The notes under the pieces are model-generated. The model was not told where the DNA came from. It saw only the letters and a list, made by a program, of their open reading frames with translations, and searched no databases. A DNA stretch of 64,000 nucleotides from Schistosoma haematobium (Eukaryota > Platyhelminthes > Trematoda > Strigeidida > Schistosomatidae): NCBI RefSeq assembly GCF_000699445.3, contig NC_067195.1:14630787-14694786 (forward strand), given 5' to 3'. The position numbers were made by a program, and so were the translations under genes. This document shows, piece by piece, positions 46,716-61,700 of this stretch. The stretch's first letter is position 1. The number at the start of each line of letters is the position of its first letter.

Positions 46716-49700
46716 GTAAGAATTAAAACATAAATTGCATAAATACACCTACATGTGTTTTAAAGAAGTCTCAGTTGTCATTGGAATACAATATGGATAT
46801 TTACTTTAAAAAGGAATTTCTTCAAGTAACTGGGAGGTTACTGTTTTTAAATTACGTTTTAATGTCTTTATGACTTTCTTTTTAATAACAGCTTTAAAGA
46901 AAGAGGAGCTCGCAATGCACTACTTCAGTTGACGTCAGTAAGCGATAATTTTATTTTTTGTATGATTTGGTCGTACACTTAAAAATGTAATGAAAGTGGT
47001 TGATAGTTTGATTCATTTCAATTTTTAACTGTTTAGTGATTTACGCTCAAAAATCAGTCTACAAAAGTCATATAAGAGTTTAAGTTGTTGAATTTAACCA
47101 TCCAACATCTTTTAACCTTTATCATATAGTAATGTACAGTAAATTATACTCTAGCAGTTTGAATTGCCACATTATGAAAAAGAAATAACATATCAATAAT
47201 TTTACAGACAAGTGTAATGTGGTAGTAAAAGACCGTTGTGGCCGTTGAAGTAAAACAAATTGCTTGAGTTTATTTATTATCGGGTAGTGTAGCTAAAGTA
47301 GTGAAAATTCAAAGAGAACCCCCATATTCACGACTACTTAACTTTGAACGCTTTTCAAACTGATATCAACTGATAAAAGAAAATTTAATGAGATATCTAA
47401 CTTTTTTCCCAAACTAAAGTCGAAAATGAAGATAAAAAGCTCCTCACTAATATATACCATATTCATTGACACCTCAAAAAGCTTTAGAAACGGTGACATT
47501 TTAACGAGACGAATAGTGGTAGTTCAAAGAAACTAATGGATTAGCAAGTAAAGGTTGCAACTTTTACCTGAACAGTTACAAGTTTGAATCTCAGTTCACC
47601 TATCCAAATTTGAGCAACCAAGTAGTGTTGTAGTGAACAAGAACACCAGTGGGAACAATCGAATATGATTAACAAAAAATTACGGGACTTATTAATAAAA
47701 TCTAACAACCAAATAGTAAATACGTAATTCGCAAAAAGTCCATCAATCGTCGCATAATGACTCAGACTTCATTGTTCTTGCATTTTCATACAAATTGCAT
47801 TCTGTTTCCATTCTTTACTGTTCGATCCTCTTGTCTCTCTGCTGCCAGACATTCTGTTCACGACTAACATCATCTACTACTTATGTCAATATAAGTAGCA
47901 CACACAGTATCACTAACCTCCCCACTAATATTGTATATGAAGATCAATGAAATAAATATGTACTTTACAAATAAATTATATTAGTTAGGTTGATGGAACT
48001 CCATTGTATTCAAATGTCATTAAAATATTTCCACTTCTTTCATCAAAAATCAAAAGTGTTTGTAACTTGAGATAAGTACCACTTCCAAATCTTACATTAA
48101 TGTCATTAAAGACACATTTACAGAAAGGTTCTTGTATCTGTCGCATGTTAACAAGTAAATGTAAATAAAATCAGTCTTATATGAATCAATATTTTATTTT
48201 ACATCTCAGCAGTAGTCGTTCATATTCAATTAACAATAGTAGACAAATAGAACATGTTTAAACTAATAAATACTGAATTTTATGCCTATCTGTGTTTAAC
48301 TTGTTCATTATATTATGTTCATTTCATTTTATAGGTGAATTTTTTTGAGGGGGTTTTGTGACATGAGATAATAAACTACACTGCATATTTTTTAAATGTA
48401 TGACTACTTGTTCAAATTAAGAATTACTTTAAAACTTATTGTAAAGCAGTTCACGCTGCTTGGTTTAAATCACCAAGTTAACTATGTTTTCTTAATACGC
48501 CGGTATGTATATGTGTGTGAGTAAATATAGACGTAACTGTGTTGATTGATTGTTGTTAAATCGCATTTGTACAACTAAGAGGAGTAATGAACCATGATTT
48601 TTCGCATTGTTGAAATTGGTTTTGTATTCATAGCAACAAACCAATGTATGATTTTATAAAATATAAAATGCCTAGTCAATTATATAATCTTCATCACCAT
48701 TCATATACTACTCATTTGCATTTAGCAAGTTGGTACACATTAGCAATGGCTTTTTGAAATCAAGTGACCTATTTAATCTTTGCTATTGTTAGTGCTATGG
48801 AGACTCCACCTCTCTGTGAACATATCAACAGAAGCTGTTGATATCACGTATTCCTGAAGAAAATTTTAGTGATTCACGGCTAAACGTAAGGAATAAAAAT
48901 TCAGACGTAGACGATTTTATTTTGATCTTAGAACTTTTCAGGAATGTTCATACAGATTATCAGATCTAGATGGAAGAAAAAGATAGGACATAAATAGTAA
49001 CGAAATAATCTTTCAGTATATGGTCAGTCAGGAATTGATCACTTTTTTACGCACGGTAGGATAACCAAAATAAGTTAAGGCGTCTAGTCACTTTGTCGTT
49101 TAAACAGAATAATTATTTGTAGTGAACGATTGTTTGTGATCAAAGTGTTATATACTTGTTACATGAACATTTGGATGTTTCGTTGTAGGAAGAAGCTAAA
49201 CGTGGTGTAATTGCATGTAGTGCTGGTAACCATGCACTTGGTTTGGCATATCATGGAAGTTTGTTAAAAATACCAATTACTATTATTATGCCTGTAAACT
49301 CAAGTTTGATGAAACAAGAACGTTGTAAGAAGTATGGTGGACTCGTTTTACTGAAAGGTAATAGTGTTTTTGAAGTAAGTATCAAATATAAATTCATTTT
49401 AGATTTTTTATCATTATTTCTTATTCCAATTGTACATTTTTAGTGACAACACTGTTATTTAGGTTAAATTAGCATTTTCAGTCAATTTCCCGTTTACTAA
49501 AGTGTAAATTCCACTGAAGATTCAGTTTCAAAGGTATGGGGTTATCCAAAGACATCTATTATGAACATATTGGTGTAACGCAGCCAAACATTTCGGATGG
49601 AAAACATGTAAATAGAGCTCCAAATAGGGTCCCTAATGAAAATTACACTAAAATACAGAACTCAAGCAACATGTTAACACAAAGAAACGACTGAAAGAGC

Positions 49701-52700
49701 TGGATATGATATACTAGTTGGACATGTTATAACTCATGGCCTTGTGCCCTATTAATACATAACGTAATGATATTGCCAATTAAAGAACAGTGGCTTATCG
49801 ACCGGACCAATGACGCATAAACCCGTACGAGCACTCTAGAGTCCTTATCGGCCCTTCTTCCTGCTTAGCCCTGCCTGTTGAGTGCAGAACACTAGTCCCG
49901 GCCGCTGCAATATGAATAATGTTTTTCAAACGCACTGGGTTTATATAAAAATCAAACAGACCACATCGCACCATCAAATAGAAAACAGGATTTGCACAAT
50001 ATTTAGCCAAAAGTGACTATGAATGTGGGAGACTGTAATTAATGGACTATGTGAGACTCAAGAACGGTTAATCGTATGATAATAGTTTATAGGTCAAAAT
50101 GAAGATTGTAATAAGGGGAGTATAGATATACATAATATAGCTGCTGAATAGTTATACATAAAGAATATACGTATGATATTTGTCCACAAATAGTTCTCAA
50201 AAGTTACCGTTCATAATTGTCGTCGGGATATAACAGTACACAAAACGTTACGGATGACCTCAACCATTAAACATTATTTTGAATTCCTAAATAGGCGATC
50301 ATCGCTCTGAAGTGAACTACTTTTGATTTTAATGCACATTTTCTTTCAACCACAAATATCATATTTATTTACGTTGATGTTAAATCAAACTATACTATTG
50401 AGAATATCAGAGAATAACTATTGGTCAATATTGTAAAAGTACAATTAGAAATGGGCACATAATAATTTAAGATCATTTTCAATCACAAGCACAGTCCATG
50501 AAAAATATTAGATCTGTACTTTGAGGATTATTTTACACCAAATGACTTGTTAGTTACCAGTCACTCATTATTACTATTATTATTAGTAATAATAATAATA
50601 GTGTGGTGTGTGCTACTTATTCTGTTAGATGTAAATAGGGTGTAGCCTCAATCGGAAGTGGAATCCTTAGCAGCAGGAGATTGAAGAGAAGAGAACAGAA
50701 AGCAAATCTGATAGGAATCGAAATGACATCAGAAGTAGAGGAATAATGGGGTATGTAAAGAACAGAACAAAGAAGATGTTCAAATGATATATTTAATGTA
50801 TGATTTTCATATTTTATGAAAGCACTCTGTAATTTTGCATTGAATAATAAATTGATTTTCCCCACCTAGGTTCTCGGTCACTACAGCGGTGCTATTTTTA
50901 TCATTATTATTACATTTTTGATACCAGTACATGTTGTTGTTCATAGTTTGTAGTAAAATATTATACGGTGGCTAATTTAAACGATACTGTTCCATTTTAC
51001 ATTTTCTAACCACAGTTTAATGTCTATTTCAGTGGATCTGTAAAATATTCTGAATTTCTATGAGTAATTTATGAAAGGTTCACTGAGTAAATTAGATTTC
51101 TCTAATAATTTTTCACAACTTAAGAATATCTAGTTTTAAATTTAAGGAAGTGGAAATTATGCAAGTTTGATGAAAATTTAATTTTCAATGTTTCAGTAAA
51201 TAAAAGACTATATCTAATTCTTAACCTGATCTAAAGTTCAAACGAACATTCAATATGTATTGACTTACTTTGAATACTAGTGTTTCCAAATATTAATTAT
51301 ATTAATGGTTTACGTTTCTGCTTGAACAAAGCCAATTCCTTTTTATCATGTGCCAGTTAGTAAAATCTATTATGGAATTTATCTATGTTAGTATAAAGGA
51401 ACTTATATATGTATATCGGTTTAAGTTCAGTTAATTTGTCATTCACATGTCTTCACCGTTGTTTTAGATTATAAGTGAATGTCTTATAATTATTAATCGG
51501 GATATAACTAATCTATTTGCACATTAAATTTAAATAGTTCGGTGTGAAATTAAAAAACACTATGAATCCCAAATTATCATTATGCATGTAATAACAAACT
51601 TTTCTGGTTGAGATCATTAATCAATTGATGTTAGACCACCATTGAAAACTTGGAAGCACTGGATGACCGTTTCGTCGTAGTATGAGACTACTCATCGGTG
51701 CCCATTCACGGTCCCGCACGTGGGACTCAAACCCAAGACCTTCGGTCTCGCACGCGAACGCTTAACCTCTAGACCACTGATTCGGCATCCAACAATTTTA
51801 ATGTTTAACTTTCACCGATCCACGAAATTTCAAGACCATTTTCTATTGTCAAAGCTAGATACTTGTTTCTACCTGACACGGATTAGCCCTACTGGCGAAG
51901 TGCCAATTAAAACTGTCAACTAATTACTTCAAGATAATTAGGATGGTACGTTGGTCGAGATTATCTATTTGAAAAATATTTCACATCACGAATTGGTTTT
52001 AATTAATCAACCATTGAAAACCAGGGGATCTAAAGTAGATTTTATCAACCTTAGTATCGGATTCCTTTATAATCCTCACCAACAAACTCACAAAAGACCG
52101 AATCACAAACATTTAGGCCTCACAGTAAGTGTGTTATCTTCAAAACAACTTAGTTGGTATACAGTGGTTTACTTTTTCAACCTCAGTCAACTCAAGATTG
52201 CAGAATCGGTGTTAATGTCTAACTTCATTCGATGCCGGTTCAGTGGTTTAGAGGTTAAGCATTCACGTGCAAGACCGAAGGTCCTGGGTCCGAGTCTCAC
52301 GTGTGGGATCGTTTATGCACACTACTGGGGAGTCCAATACTACGACGAACTGGTCGTCCAATGCTTCCAGGTTTTCAGTGGTGGTCTAGCTTAGATTGAC
52401 TCGTGAATTCAATTGTGGTAATACCACGATCTCCACAAATCCCCATACTGATAGAAATGTAATCAAAATCGTGTTTAAGATGATGGGTATTATTCCTCAG
52501 CTGTAGTAACTTTCAGACCTCATAGCTGTATTTACGTTGCAAGTCTTTAGGGAAAGATTATTTAACTACAAAACAACCTTACCCACCAAATCATTTTTAA
52601 ATAAACAAGCTGGAGCTATTACATTAGTAATTTCTTTAAATGCTTGGGCTAATCATGATGATTTCATAGGCTCCAGTGTTGCTTTAATTGTCGGTTGACA

Positions 52701-55700
52701 TCAGTCAGATAATTATTGAAAATAATAAAGCATGAAGACAACTTTTTTGTTCTTGTATGCTACTCCTTCGCAGTTGTTACATCCATAAGATTATAATGTC
52801 TTACAGTAATTTGGTTAAAAATACGTTCACTGAGATATATTATTTCATCGTTAAGTTCTCGCTGTCTTGATGAATATTATTAGAATAACCAGACTATTGA
52901 GACCATTATTGACACGAAATACGTGCAACCGAAGGAAGCAATTGAATCAATCCCATGCAAATCGAAAGATGAAATGACAGAAGATAAGACGAACACTATC
53001 TTAAAAAACCTCCCTAATTGCGAAGAACAGTAAATCAAACATAACGATAGCAAATTTCATCATCGTCTACTTAAGAACCGATCGGCTTTAGAAGGCTACA
53101 ACATATCTTTACCTATACCAATACATATAGACAACTGTAGAAATATGTCCGACTGAGGAAAACGTTGGAATCTTAGACTGAGGCATCACAAAGTAGACTA
53201 CAAAATCTCCAAAATGTTTATACTCAGTCAATAATCAATAAACATATCAAAATCTACGCAACTTATCTACCAGTCAGAAAAATTATGTACAGCCATCAGA
53301 TCAAGAAGGGAGAGAATCAAAATAAATGTACAGGCTATGGCAGGGTACGTGTTAACAACTAACGATCAAAGGTATAAAAAAGCAGAACAGAATACTGGTC
53401 ACCTGTGGATAAATTTTCATAGGTCCTTTATATCTTTAGTTCGAACAGTTAATGTTATCTAGAAAGACAGTGAAAGCATGACTGAATCAGCAAGCTCAGA
53501 GAACATAATTACAACAAAATCATCTTGCTAAGTTACAAATCTTTCCTATTTCATAGTAAAGATGACACATTTAGAGGAGTGTTATGATGTTCAGTTATTT
53601 ATAATATAATCCACTAAACTGATGTTATAGTTATTATCCATTGTTAATAAGTGAATTACTATTTCAGTTTTACGGAATAAATGTCGATTTCTCAGGATAT
53701 ATAGATTCTAACTAAAAATACTTGAAATTCATCTATCTACAAATTAGTAATCAGTAAGTTTATAATTATTACAAATGTGGAAAAATATCCGTACAATTTT
53801 AAAGTGATTTTCATTGTAAACATTATATGCTTTTTTTCTTTTCTACTTCAAGAGTAAACTGTATGCTTCAAAAATAGCAAAGTTAAACAACTTATTTTTA
53901 ATCAATGGGTAAGTTTATTTACTTATTTATTCTCTATTAGAATTATACTTTCGTTGATTCTGATCTATCTACATTTTGAACACAATCAAACATAACTAAT
54001 ATCCATACTTATTATTTAGTTTCAAATAATATGGTTTTATTGTTTAGTTAAACACAGTAGATACTTGATAGATGTTGATAGCTTAGATATCACTCGATGA
54101 ATCATTTTTCCCCATGTATATATACTCGAATCCTATTATTGGCCTTTACCTTGCCTAACTGCACCTTTATTTGGTTTGACTACAAATTTACCTCCGTATT
54201 CGCTTGCACACAAATATTCGTCTCTCTGCTTGAAATTCACTCGATGTGTTTGTAGCTTTGTTATCTGAGCTATTCACTAATAAACTGTAGTCTCCGCTTC
54301 TTGTTGCCTTATGATTTCAAACACCGTTGGGATTTATATAATAGCGGTTATCATGGTGATTAATTAACGAATCTAAGCCACTACAAATCATTTAACAATC
54401 AGATAAACAATGACATAAAGGCGGCCTGCTTGAATATCTGGGCTACTTGTTCCTGCCATGTAGATATTTCAACAAGTTATCGTCTTTTGTTTGTTTCAAC
54501 AGGTCATTATGTCAACTAATTGCACAACGTATTCAGGTGAGTTTGTGAAAAATTCACGACGTTTTGCTAGGAAAGAGCACAATCAGAGGCATTGTGGTTG
54601 CTGGCAATATACGTCGAAAAGAATGTACATTATTCAGATGTCGATTTCTGATCTGCTAACATCTAATTGGCTAGCACTCATTATTTATCGTCAGGTTTCA
54701 TCAAGAAATAAAAAACGGAAACTTGTTGAAATACTTTGCGCTGAGAATTCTATGTTTTACCAAAAGTATAATACTGAATAAAGCTAATAATAATAAAATA
54801 ATAAATAAACTATGCATTATTCACTTTCCAAAAGAACTAATCCTTTATTATCTGATTTAATTCTTACCGCATCACATGAGTGTTACGATTCTGTCACAGT
54901 TAAGTCTTCAACAGATAAGCTGACATAGTTTTTTACTTTCTATTGTAGTTATGATCATCCACATATTTTATCTGGACAAGGTACCATTGGTGTAGAAATC
55001 TTAGAACAAGTTCCTGATGTGGATGCTATTATTGTACCAGTTGGTGGAGGTGGTTTATTAGCTGGACTTTGTGTGGCAGTTAAATCTATTCGACCAGAAG
55101 TTATGATAGTTGTAAGTTGATTCCAACGAAATATTTACTCATGATCATTTTTGAGTGTATTAGAGATATTTAGTTTTTTTTTAAATAGAATAAGACAATC
55201 TCTCGTGTTAGTAGTGAAAGATTCATGTGTCAGTAGGGTGATACTGTTGATACTATCTTTAAAAAAGAATCGTTTACTTGTGAAATTCTCATTGTCCTTA
55301 TGAACAGTGTCATGAGTGTAAACTTTGAAGTGAAGTAAGTTAAAAGTTTAATTTTTCAGGAAGTTTTCTCTCATTTTGGTTGAAAATAATTAGTCGTTAA
55401 TTGAACTAGTATTCATATACATACTTTTATGTTTTATAATACTGACAAACCTACTGAATAGAATGGACTTTATTTGTGCTATATCATTAAAGCGAACTAC
55501 ATATGAATGAAAAATGATTTTACTGATTACATTCAAGTATTGTAGCAAACCTTTAAAATTAAGAAATTATCGTATGTTTTTTTATTCACCATGAAATTCT
55601 ATATCATCGCATTAGTTGAAAAAATTTTCTTTCTATGTTAAGAACATTCTCAAGTTATTTTTAGCAACACTGTAATTGACCGGTTAGTTATTAAAAGATC

Positions 55701-58700
55701 GAAAAGTAGTTTTTTTCACGATTTACAATGTTTTCTATCTTCTGTTTACATTAATCATAAAACTTTGACCCTTTGAACAAATTAAAATACAGGTTAGTCT
55801 CAGGTTAGTTTCAGAAAGACATCAAATAACATATTTGTCAACTTCAATATTTACTGCTAAAAACATTTTAAGCTACAATTTGAAATAATCTTGAAAATTC
55901 TATTAAACTAACTAGAAGATAATGGAAGTAATGGATAGATGATGACAGAACTTCTTGAGGCATAGTCCTAGTTTTTGTTTGAGTTTTTATTTTATTTATT
56001 TAAACACATAAACATTGGTACAAGGAGGCACCAAATAGATATGCGCCACATAGACCACTCGATTTGTGTGAGGGCTGGGATACTGCCCGGGTGCCCAGAC
56101 CGAATCAGGCGGTTTTCTTAGGGGGCCACACCCCGAGCCTTTGACCTAAAGGTCTAACTCACAAGGCAGTGGAGCATCGTGAGGAGATGCAATCCCATGG
56201 TAGCCAGTGACCAACGATTAGTTCATACGCCATTTGTTCCCTCAGGATACTGGAGCTCATGTGCACCATTGGTTTGGGATCCGGTTAAAGCGCCGGACAT
56301 TCGCTTTTCGTCCTCTCAATTTCGTAAACAACACCCGTGGTGAGTAGGACTTCCCTGGCAGGGGCTGTATACGCGTGGCCATGTGAGAACATTTCGAGAG
56401 GGAGGCCGAGCCCACCCCACTCTCGGCTATACCAGGGCATTTGAGGACTTTTGAGTTACATGAACTCTTATGTTATGATTATATAATTGAAGGTAAAATA
56501 AATAATGATGAACTATAATTATAGCAATTTAAATGAATGGAATGTATTTTTTCAGTGTATGATAATAAATAAATTATGGTAGAACAGAGAAAGCATAAGC
56601 AATTACTTTTATATTGAATATTATTATAACCAATTAAATGGGCAATTAACAACTTATCTTGGTAATAACAATGTTATGTGAATTTTAGGGTGTAGAATCT
56701 AATCGTTGTCCTGGTTTTCAAGAAGCTATGTTCGCTGGTAAACCAGTCTACACAGAAAATCGTCAATCATCTGCAGATGGTATAGAATTTTTTTTAATAT
56801 TATATTTTGTCTGTAACCAAACGGATTGCCAGTAAATTTTTGTCTCTTTCATCTAAATACTTATGTCACACATATTAAAACGTAATGCGATTTAATTTTC
56901 CAGTCAGTTAACATGGATTTATGTACTTCATTGATATTTTTTACAAAGTCTTTAAGTCTATCCCTCACTAGGAATCAAGAATGCATCTAATTCCTTTGTC
57001 AGGTACTCAGTTTAGCCGTTGACTCTGTTATACATGCGTATTTTACCGCTGTTATGTATGTATCAACTCTGTTAGGATCTCAGCTATAATCACATTGTTA
57101 TTATTATTATTCTCAATTGATTATGCAGCTTATTCACTGGGGCTTTATTATAATTCATCAGTGTTAGTTCAGGTGACCTTTCCCATAGAAATAATATTGT
57201 TGTACCAGCGAACTGATATTAGTACTTGTGGTTCAGTAAATCAACATTAACGACAGCCTAAACTCACTAATTTTCGGTACACACCTAAAGGTAAAAAAAC
57301 TTCATCACTGTTGTACACAGGAAAGGAGTTATCAGAAGAAACTGTTAAACTACTTCACTGAGAATGAGATTAACAAAACTTGTTTTATATGATTTTTTAA
57401 CGAATTGAAACGAAAGAAACTAAGTGGAATTGTGCGTGGCTCTAACAAGGGCCTTTGGTCTCTAAACATTTCAGATTACCCTGAACAATGGCGCAACTAT
57501 TATTCCGTTCTCACACCGCATATCAGACAATGGAATCCATGGAATTGTGGTTGTCAGTCACAAGCACAAGACGAATGGAAAGTCGCATCACAGTGACAAA
57601 AAATTCAAGTGCTTCCATCAGCAGTTTCACTTGGCGGTTGAGCGAAATTGTATATGTTACACAGTCTGTTGTCGTGGGCATCTTCGTTAGTGTTTTTGTC
57701 TCATTTATTGAATTCTTCTGAGTTTGTGGAAACAATTTCATCTTTGTCATTAAGTAACTATACGAGCAATTGACGGAATTTTGGGAGACCATTTAAGTGC
57801 CTGTAGTGTCAACAGCCGTGAACTAATGCACTTACGTTATGATTTCTGTTACAGGAATGCTCAGGTAACGCTTCAATAGTTGGCAGGCAGCAGATGTGAG
57901 TTTTTCTTGAAGACGATATATTTGGGGTTCCCGACCGATATCTGTTTTGTTGCGACAATCACCTGTGCATTTTTGAACTTGCACTTCAATCCAATATCTA
58001 GTCAGGAAATTACATCCATGATTTTGATGTACATTCTCACGAACAACAGTACAGTAACCTTCAATAAACTTACAACAGATGAAGGTCAGACATTGCAGTC
58101 CTTCTTGAACAACATAATAACACAAATCAAATTACATCCTTCGTCTAGTCAGGTGTTAGGATCCGCTATGTGTTCTGCGGCCATTTCTCCAATATAAAAA
58201 TTTAATATACGGCTTCTGATCCCTATGAAAATGAGAATCTTGCACTGCAAAATGGCAGTACGTCGCCCTTTCATAAGTTCTGATGGCTCTCTTTAACTCT
58301 TCAAGTGATTAGAACGGTACCAGATACAATGTATTCAAGAATATGTTATCCGTGTCCGTAACAGCATCAGGAACAACAGAGTTTGTACTTTTTACGTTAC
58401 CATTGTCTATAATTTAAAGAAAAGGTGCTCTGTTGACAAGTACTTACATTTCATATCAATTTTAATAAACAAATAAACAATTATTAAGAATTTAAAACTA
58501 GTCATTTAATTGGACGAAACGGAATGAAATTTTTTTAATGGGATGAAAAAATACAGAAATCGCCGTGTGTTTAATGATATTTCTCAGTCTTGACACTTTA
58601 CTTGACTACTAGAAAGCACCGCAATTCCTGGATCTTACTGCTTATACTTTGAAACGGGAGCCACTGTTATTCCCATGACGCAAAGTTAGAACATAAAAAG

Positions 58701-61700
58701 CTGGTGGAATGGAGATTATTGATTCTCCAAAATCACGTCCCCAAAAGTTCCATGTCATCTTTAGACCAAAATACAATCAAATACTGATTTTGAGACTTAA
58801 TAATATCACAGATGGGAGAAAATACATATGGTTACTGTAAAAACACTCTGAATACAGTATAACAATTGATACAATAGATATAATTATCACACTGAACGAA
58901 AGCCCACATTTCATATAAAATGAAGTTTATATTGAAATGATAGGAAATGTTGGCTTAAGTAGTGTCATCTTTTTATCCCATCATATTAAGTACTCTCGAA
59001 AATCATTGGGTAGTGACATCTTGACAACGTACTACACTTGATTTATTCATATACAGGAACCACGGCAGCTTAGAGCTATCCTTATTTTTCGTATATATCT
59101 AATTTAGTTCGATTGTTATAGAAAGTAATCTGTTGAAATAAACTAGTTTTGTTTAAAACCTAGATTAACTTACATCAAAGTTGTCATGGTGTAATCAATA
59201 TTTCTAAAATAGTTCTTCTACTAGTTGGATTTTTTTGCACGTTCTAAAGATTCGTTAAATTTGTAGAATTCCCTTCATTATCAGATAATCTTAAATCTAA
59301 TTTGAAATTAGTCACAATATCTAGTTTACGAGTTGATGAGCTTTCAGGAACTGAAGAAAGAATGAAGAAAAGCATCACTGTAATTTCAATGTCAGTAATT
59401 TTCATTATTTTGGCTACTAAAGTTTTTTTTCATCGTTGCTACAATATTGTATATCGAATGAACTCTAAATTTATCTTCCGAAGTTTATATAATACCATTA
59501 TAGTGATTCTTACACATTTCTTATCGACATCATACGACCCAATGATTAATTACTGGGAAAATGTGGTCGAAGTCATAACCATTATTTGTGATTAGGTTTT
59601 ATTTTCCCGTTAATTGTGATGTAGATTTCTTTATAGCAAATATGTGCTCGTACTTAATACTGAGCATTCACTAGTTAATTTATATTGCCAATTATATTAG
59701 GTAAAAAAATCCTATACCTAATGTTTTAACATCCATAGTTCGTTGGATAACTTCAATTACATAAATGGTTTATATCGTTTAGTATTATCATGATATTTAC
59801 TTTAGATTAAGTGTATTCTTTGTTCTTTCATCAGGCTTAGCTGTTTCTGTGGTTGGTGTGAATTCCTTTGAAACAGCTCATAAATTAGTTGATAAAGTGG
59901 TAACTATTGATGAAACATATATCTATCGTGCAGTTGTTCGTTTATTAGAATTTGAGAAATCTGTTGTAGAATGTTCTGGGGCTACTTCATTAGCTTTAAT
60001 TATGGCAAATGTTTTGCCTGAATTAATCGGAAAAAAGTGAGTATTTGGATTTTTGGCGTATTACACTAAATTTGATTTTATGGACATTTCATGTTGGTAA
60101 CATTCCAGTTTTTCTGGTAAACACACGTTCCACCTAAATCGCAAATCGGGGAAGAAGATAGCTTGACATCGTCAGTGTAAGCTATAAATATATATAATGA
60201 TAGAGGTTCCGTTCTTCAGTTAACTAATGTGCATATTGCAACTAACTGGGATAGGTTTCGAACATTTTTTATTATCAACTTTACATTAAATTCAGTCTTT
60301 GGGACCACATATTCAAAAAGAAATATGTAAGGCGTCTTATCTTTGTGACTAACCACATTTTAGGTATGGAAATGTCAATGCGAAATATTGCCAGCTGTCT
60401 ACTGTATTGAAAATATTCCGAAACATCTGACTATTAAAACAAACTTGAAGACTAATATGACAACTATCACTAGCTTTATCCAAATACTGAAATTATATTC
60501 AATCTGTAGTTATAGACCTATTATAGAGACTGGCAGGCTCTGTGACTTTACGTATAAGTAAATCATACGTTGGGCTACTCTTACGTTATTTTGTAATATT
60601 CCTAATAAACTGTTCGTTGATTTAGTTAAGGGATCCAACCTTCGAGCTGAAAGACGAATGACTGAATATGACCTAACATGGGAAAAAAGTCGAACGACTA
60701 TTTAAAGTAATTTGATGGAAATTGTCGTAAAATCCACCATGTCAACTAATAACAACTTGTCCTCATTATTCCTCATGTTTTAGAGTTGTATGCATTCTAA
60801 GTGGAGGAAATATTGATATCTCATCACTAAGCCGTGTTATTGACAAAGGATTAGCACTTGAAGGTCGTCTCTGTCGATTCATAGTTGTTTTAAATGATCG
60901 ACCTGAAAGTATTTCAGAACTATGTCTAATTCTGAACGACATCGGAGCTAAGTAAGTTAACATAACGGTTGTATTATTTCTTAAACTTAATATTGTTTAT
61001 TAATGTTACATAATATCTCATGGATTATCGTTTTAAAAAAATCTTACAGTAAGGAAAAAAGTATTAAATGGTCAGTGTTTCTCATAACAATTTCTAGCTT
61101 TTAGAACTAAGTATTATCACTAAAACAGAAAGTGGGTGGGAGTAGAATATTGAGGTGAGTTTTAGTGGTTCTTGAAATAACCGCAACTAGTTATAGCTCA
61201 TTGTTAGCCAATTAAAAGTTAATAAAAACAACAATAATACCATATAATTTACATGATTAAGGAAATTATCAAAGTTTTCTGCAGGTCTTTCTGTATGCAA
61301 GTCGAAAAGTCAGTGACATATAAACTTGTCCATTTGGTCATAAATCATCCATTTTCTCGAACCCTTGTAAGGACACAAATTTTTTAGGAGTAAATGCATT
61401 GTTTCCGTTTAGAGTTAAAGGTCGAGTAAGGGTTGGTTTGCCTGTCACGTGCGATAGATATGTAAAGAAGTGAGTATCTGATTAGTTTAAAACTATTATT
61501 TTTATCCTTTGATGTAATAAAACCAATTTTTTGCTGTAATTTTAAGCGTTCTAACACTATACATATATATGTTTGCGGCTCATTCTAAGTAATAAAAGTT
61601 AAAATTTGTTTCCACCATTCTGATAAGCTCATCACTGTACTACAGTTTTACCCAGAATTGTCTAAAATAAAATTTACTCCACGAAAATATTTCTCTTTCT

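Larger units (their letters stand above)
49375..53852 (+). other. Intron 4 of dehydratase gene (4.5 kb)
   Basis: Contains an antisense LTR-like repeat (49790-50130), a small palindrome of taa/att triplets (about 50570-50602), an antisense hammerhead SINE (51628-51795) and a composite inverted hammerhead repeat (52009-52395). The rest is unassigned. Confidence 0.6.

Noticed and set aside
49358..49363. Alternative splice donor gtaata inside dehydratase exon 4.
   Set aside because: It leaves one base of phase and makes exon 5 out of frame; gtaagt at 49375 fits phase and homology.
54503..54536. A 34-nt microexon with good acceptor (caacag) and donor (gtgagt) in dehydratase intron 5.
   Set aside because: Its length is not a multiple of three, and exon 5 to exon 6 already joins in phase with conserved residues across the junction.
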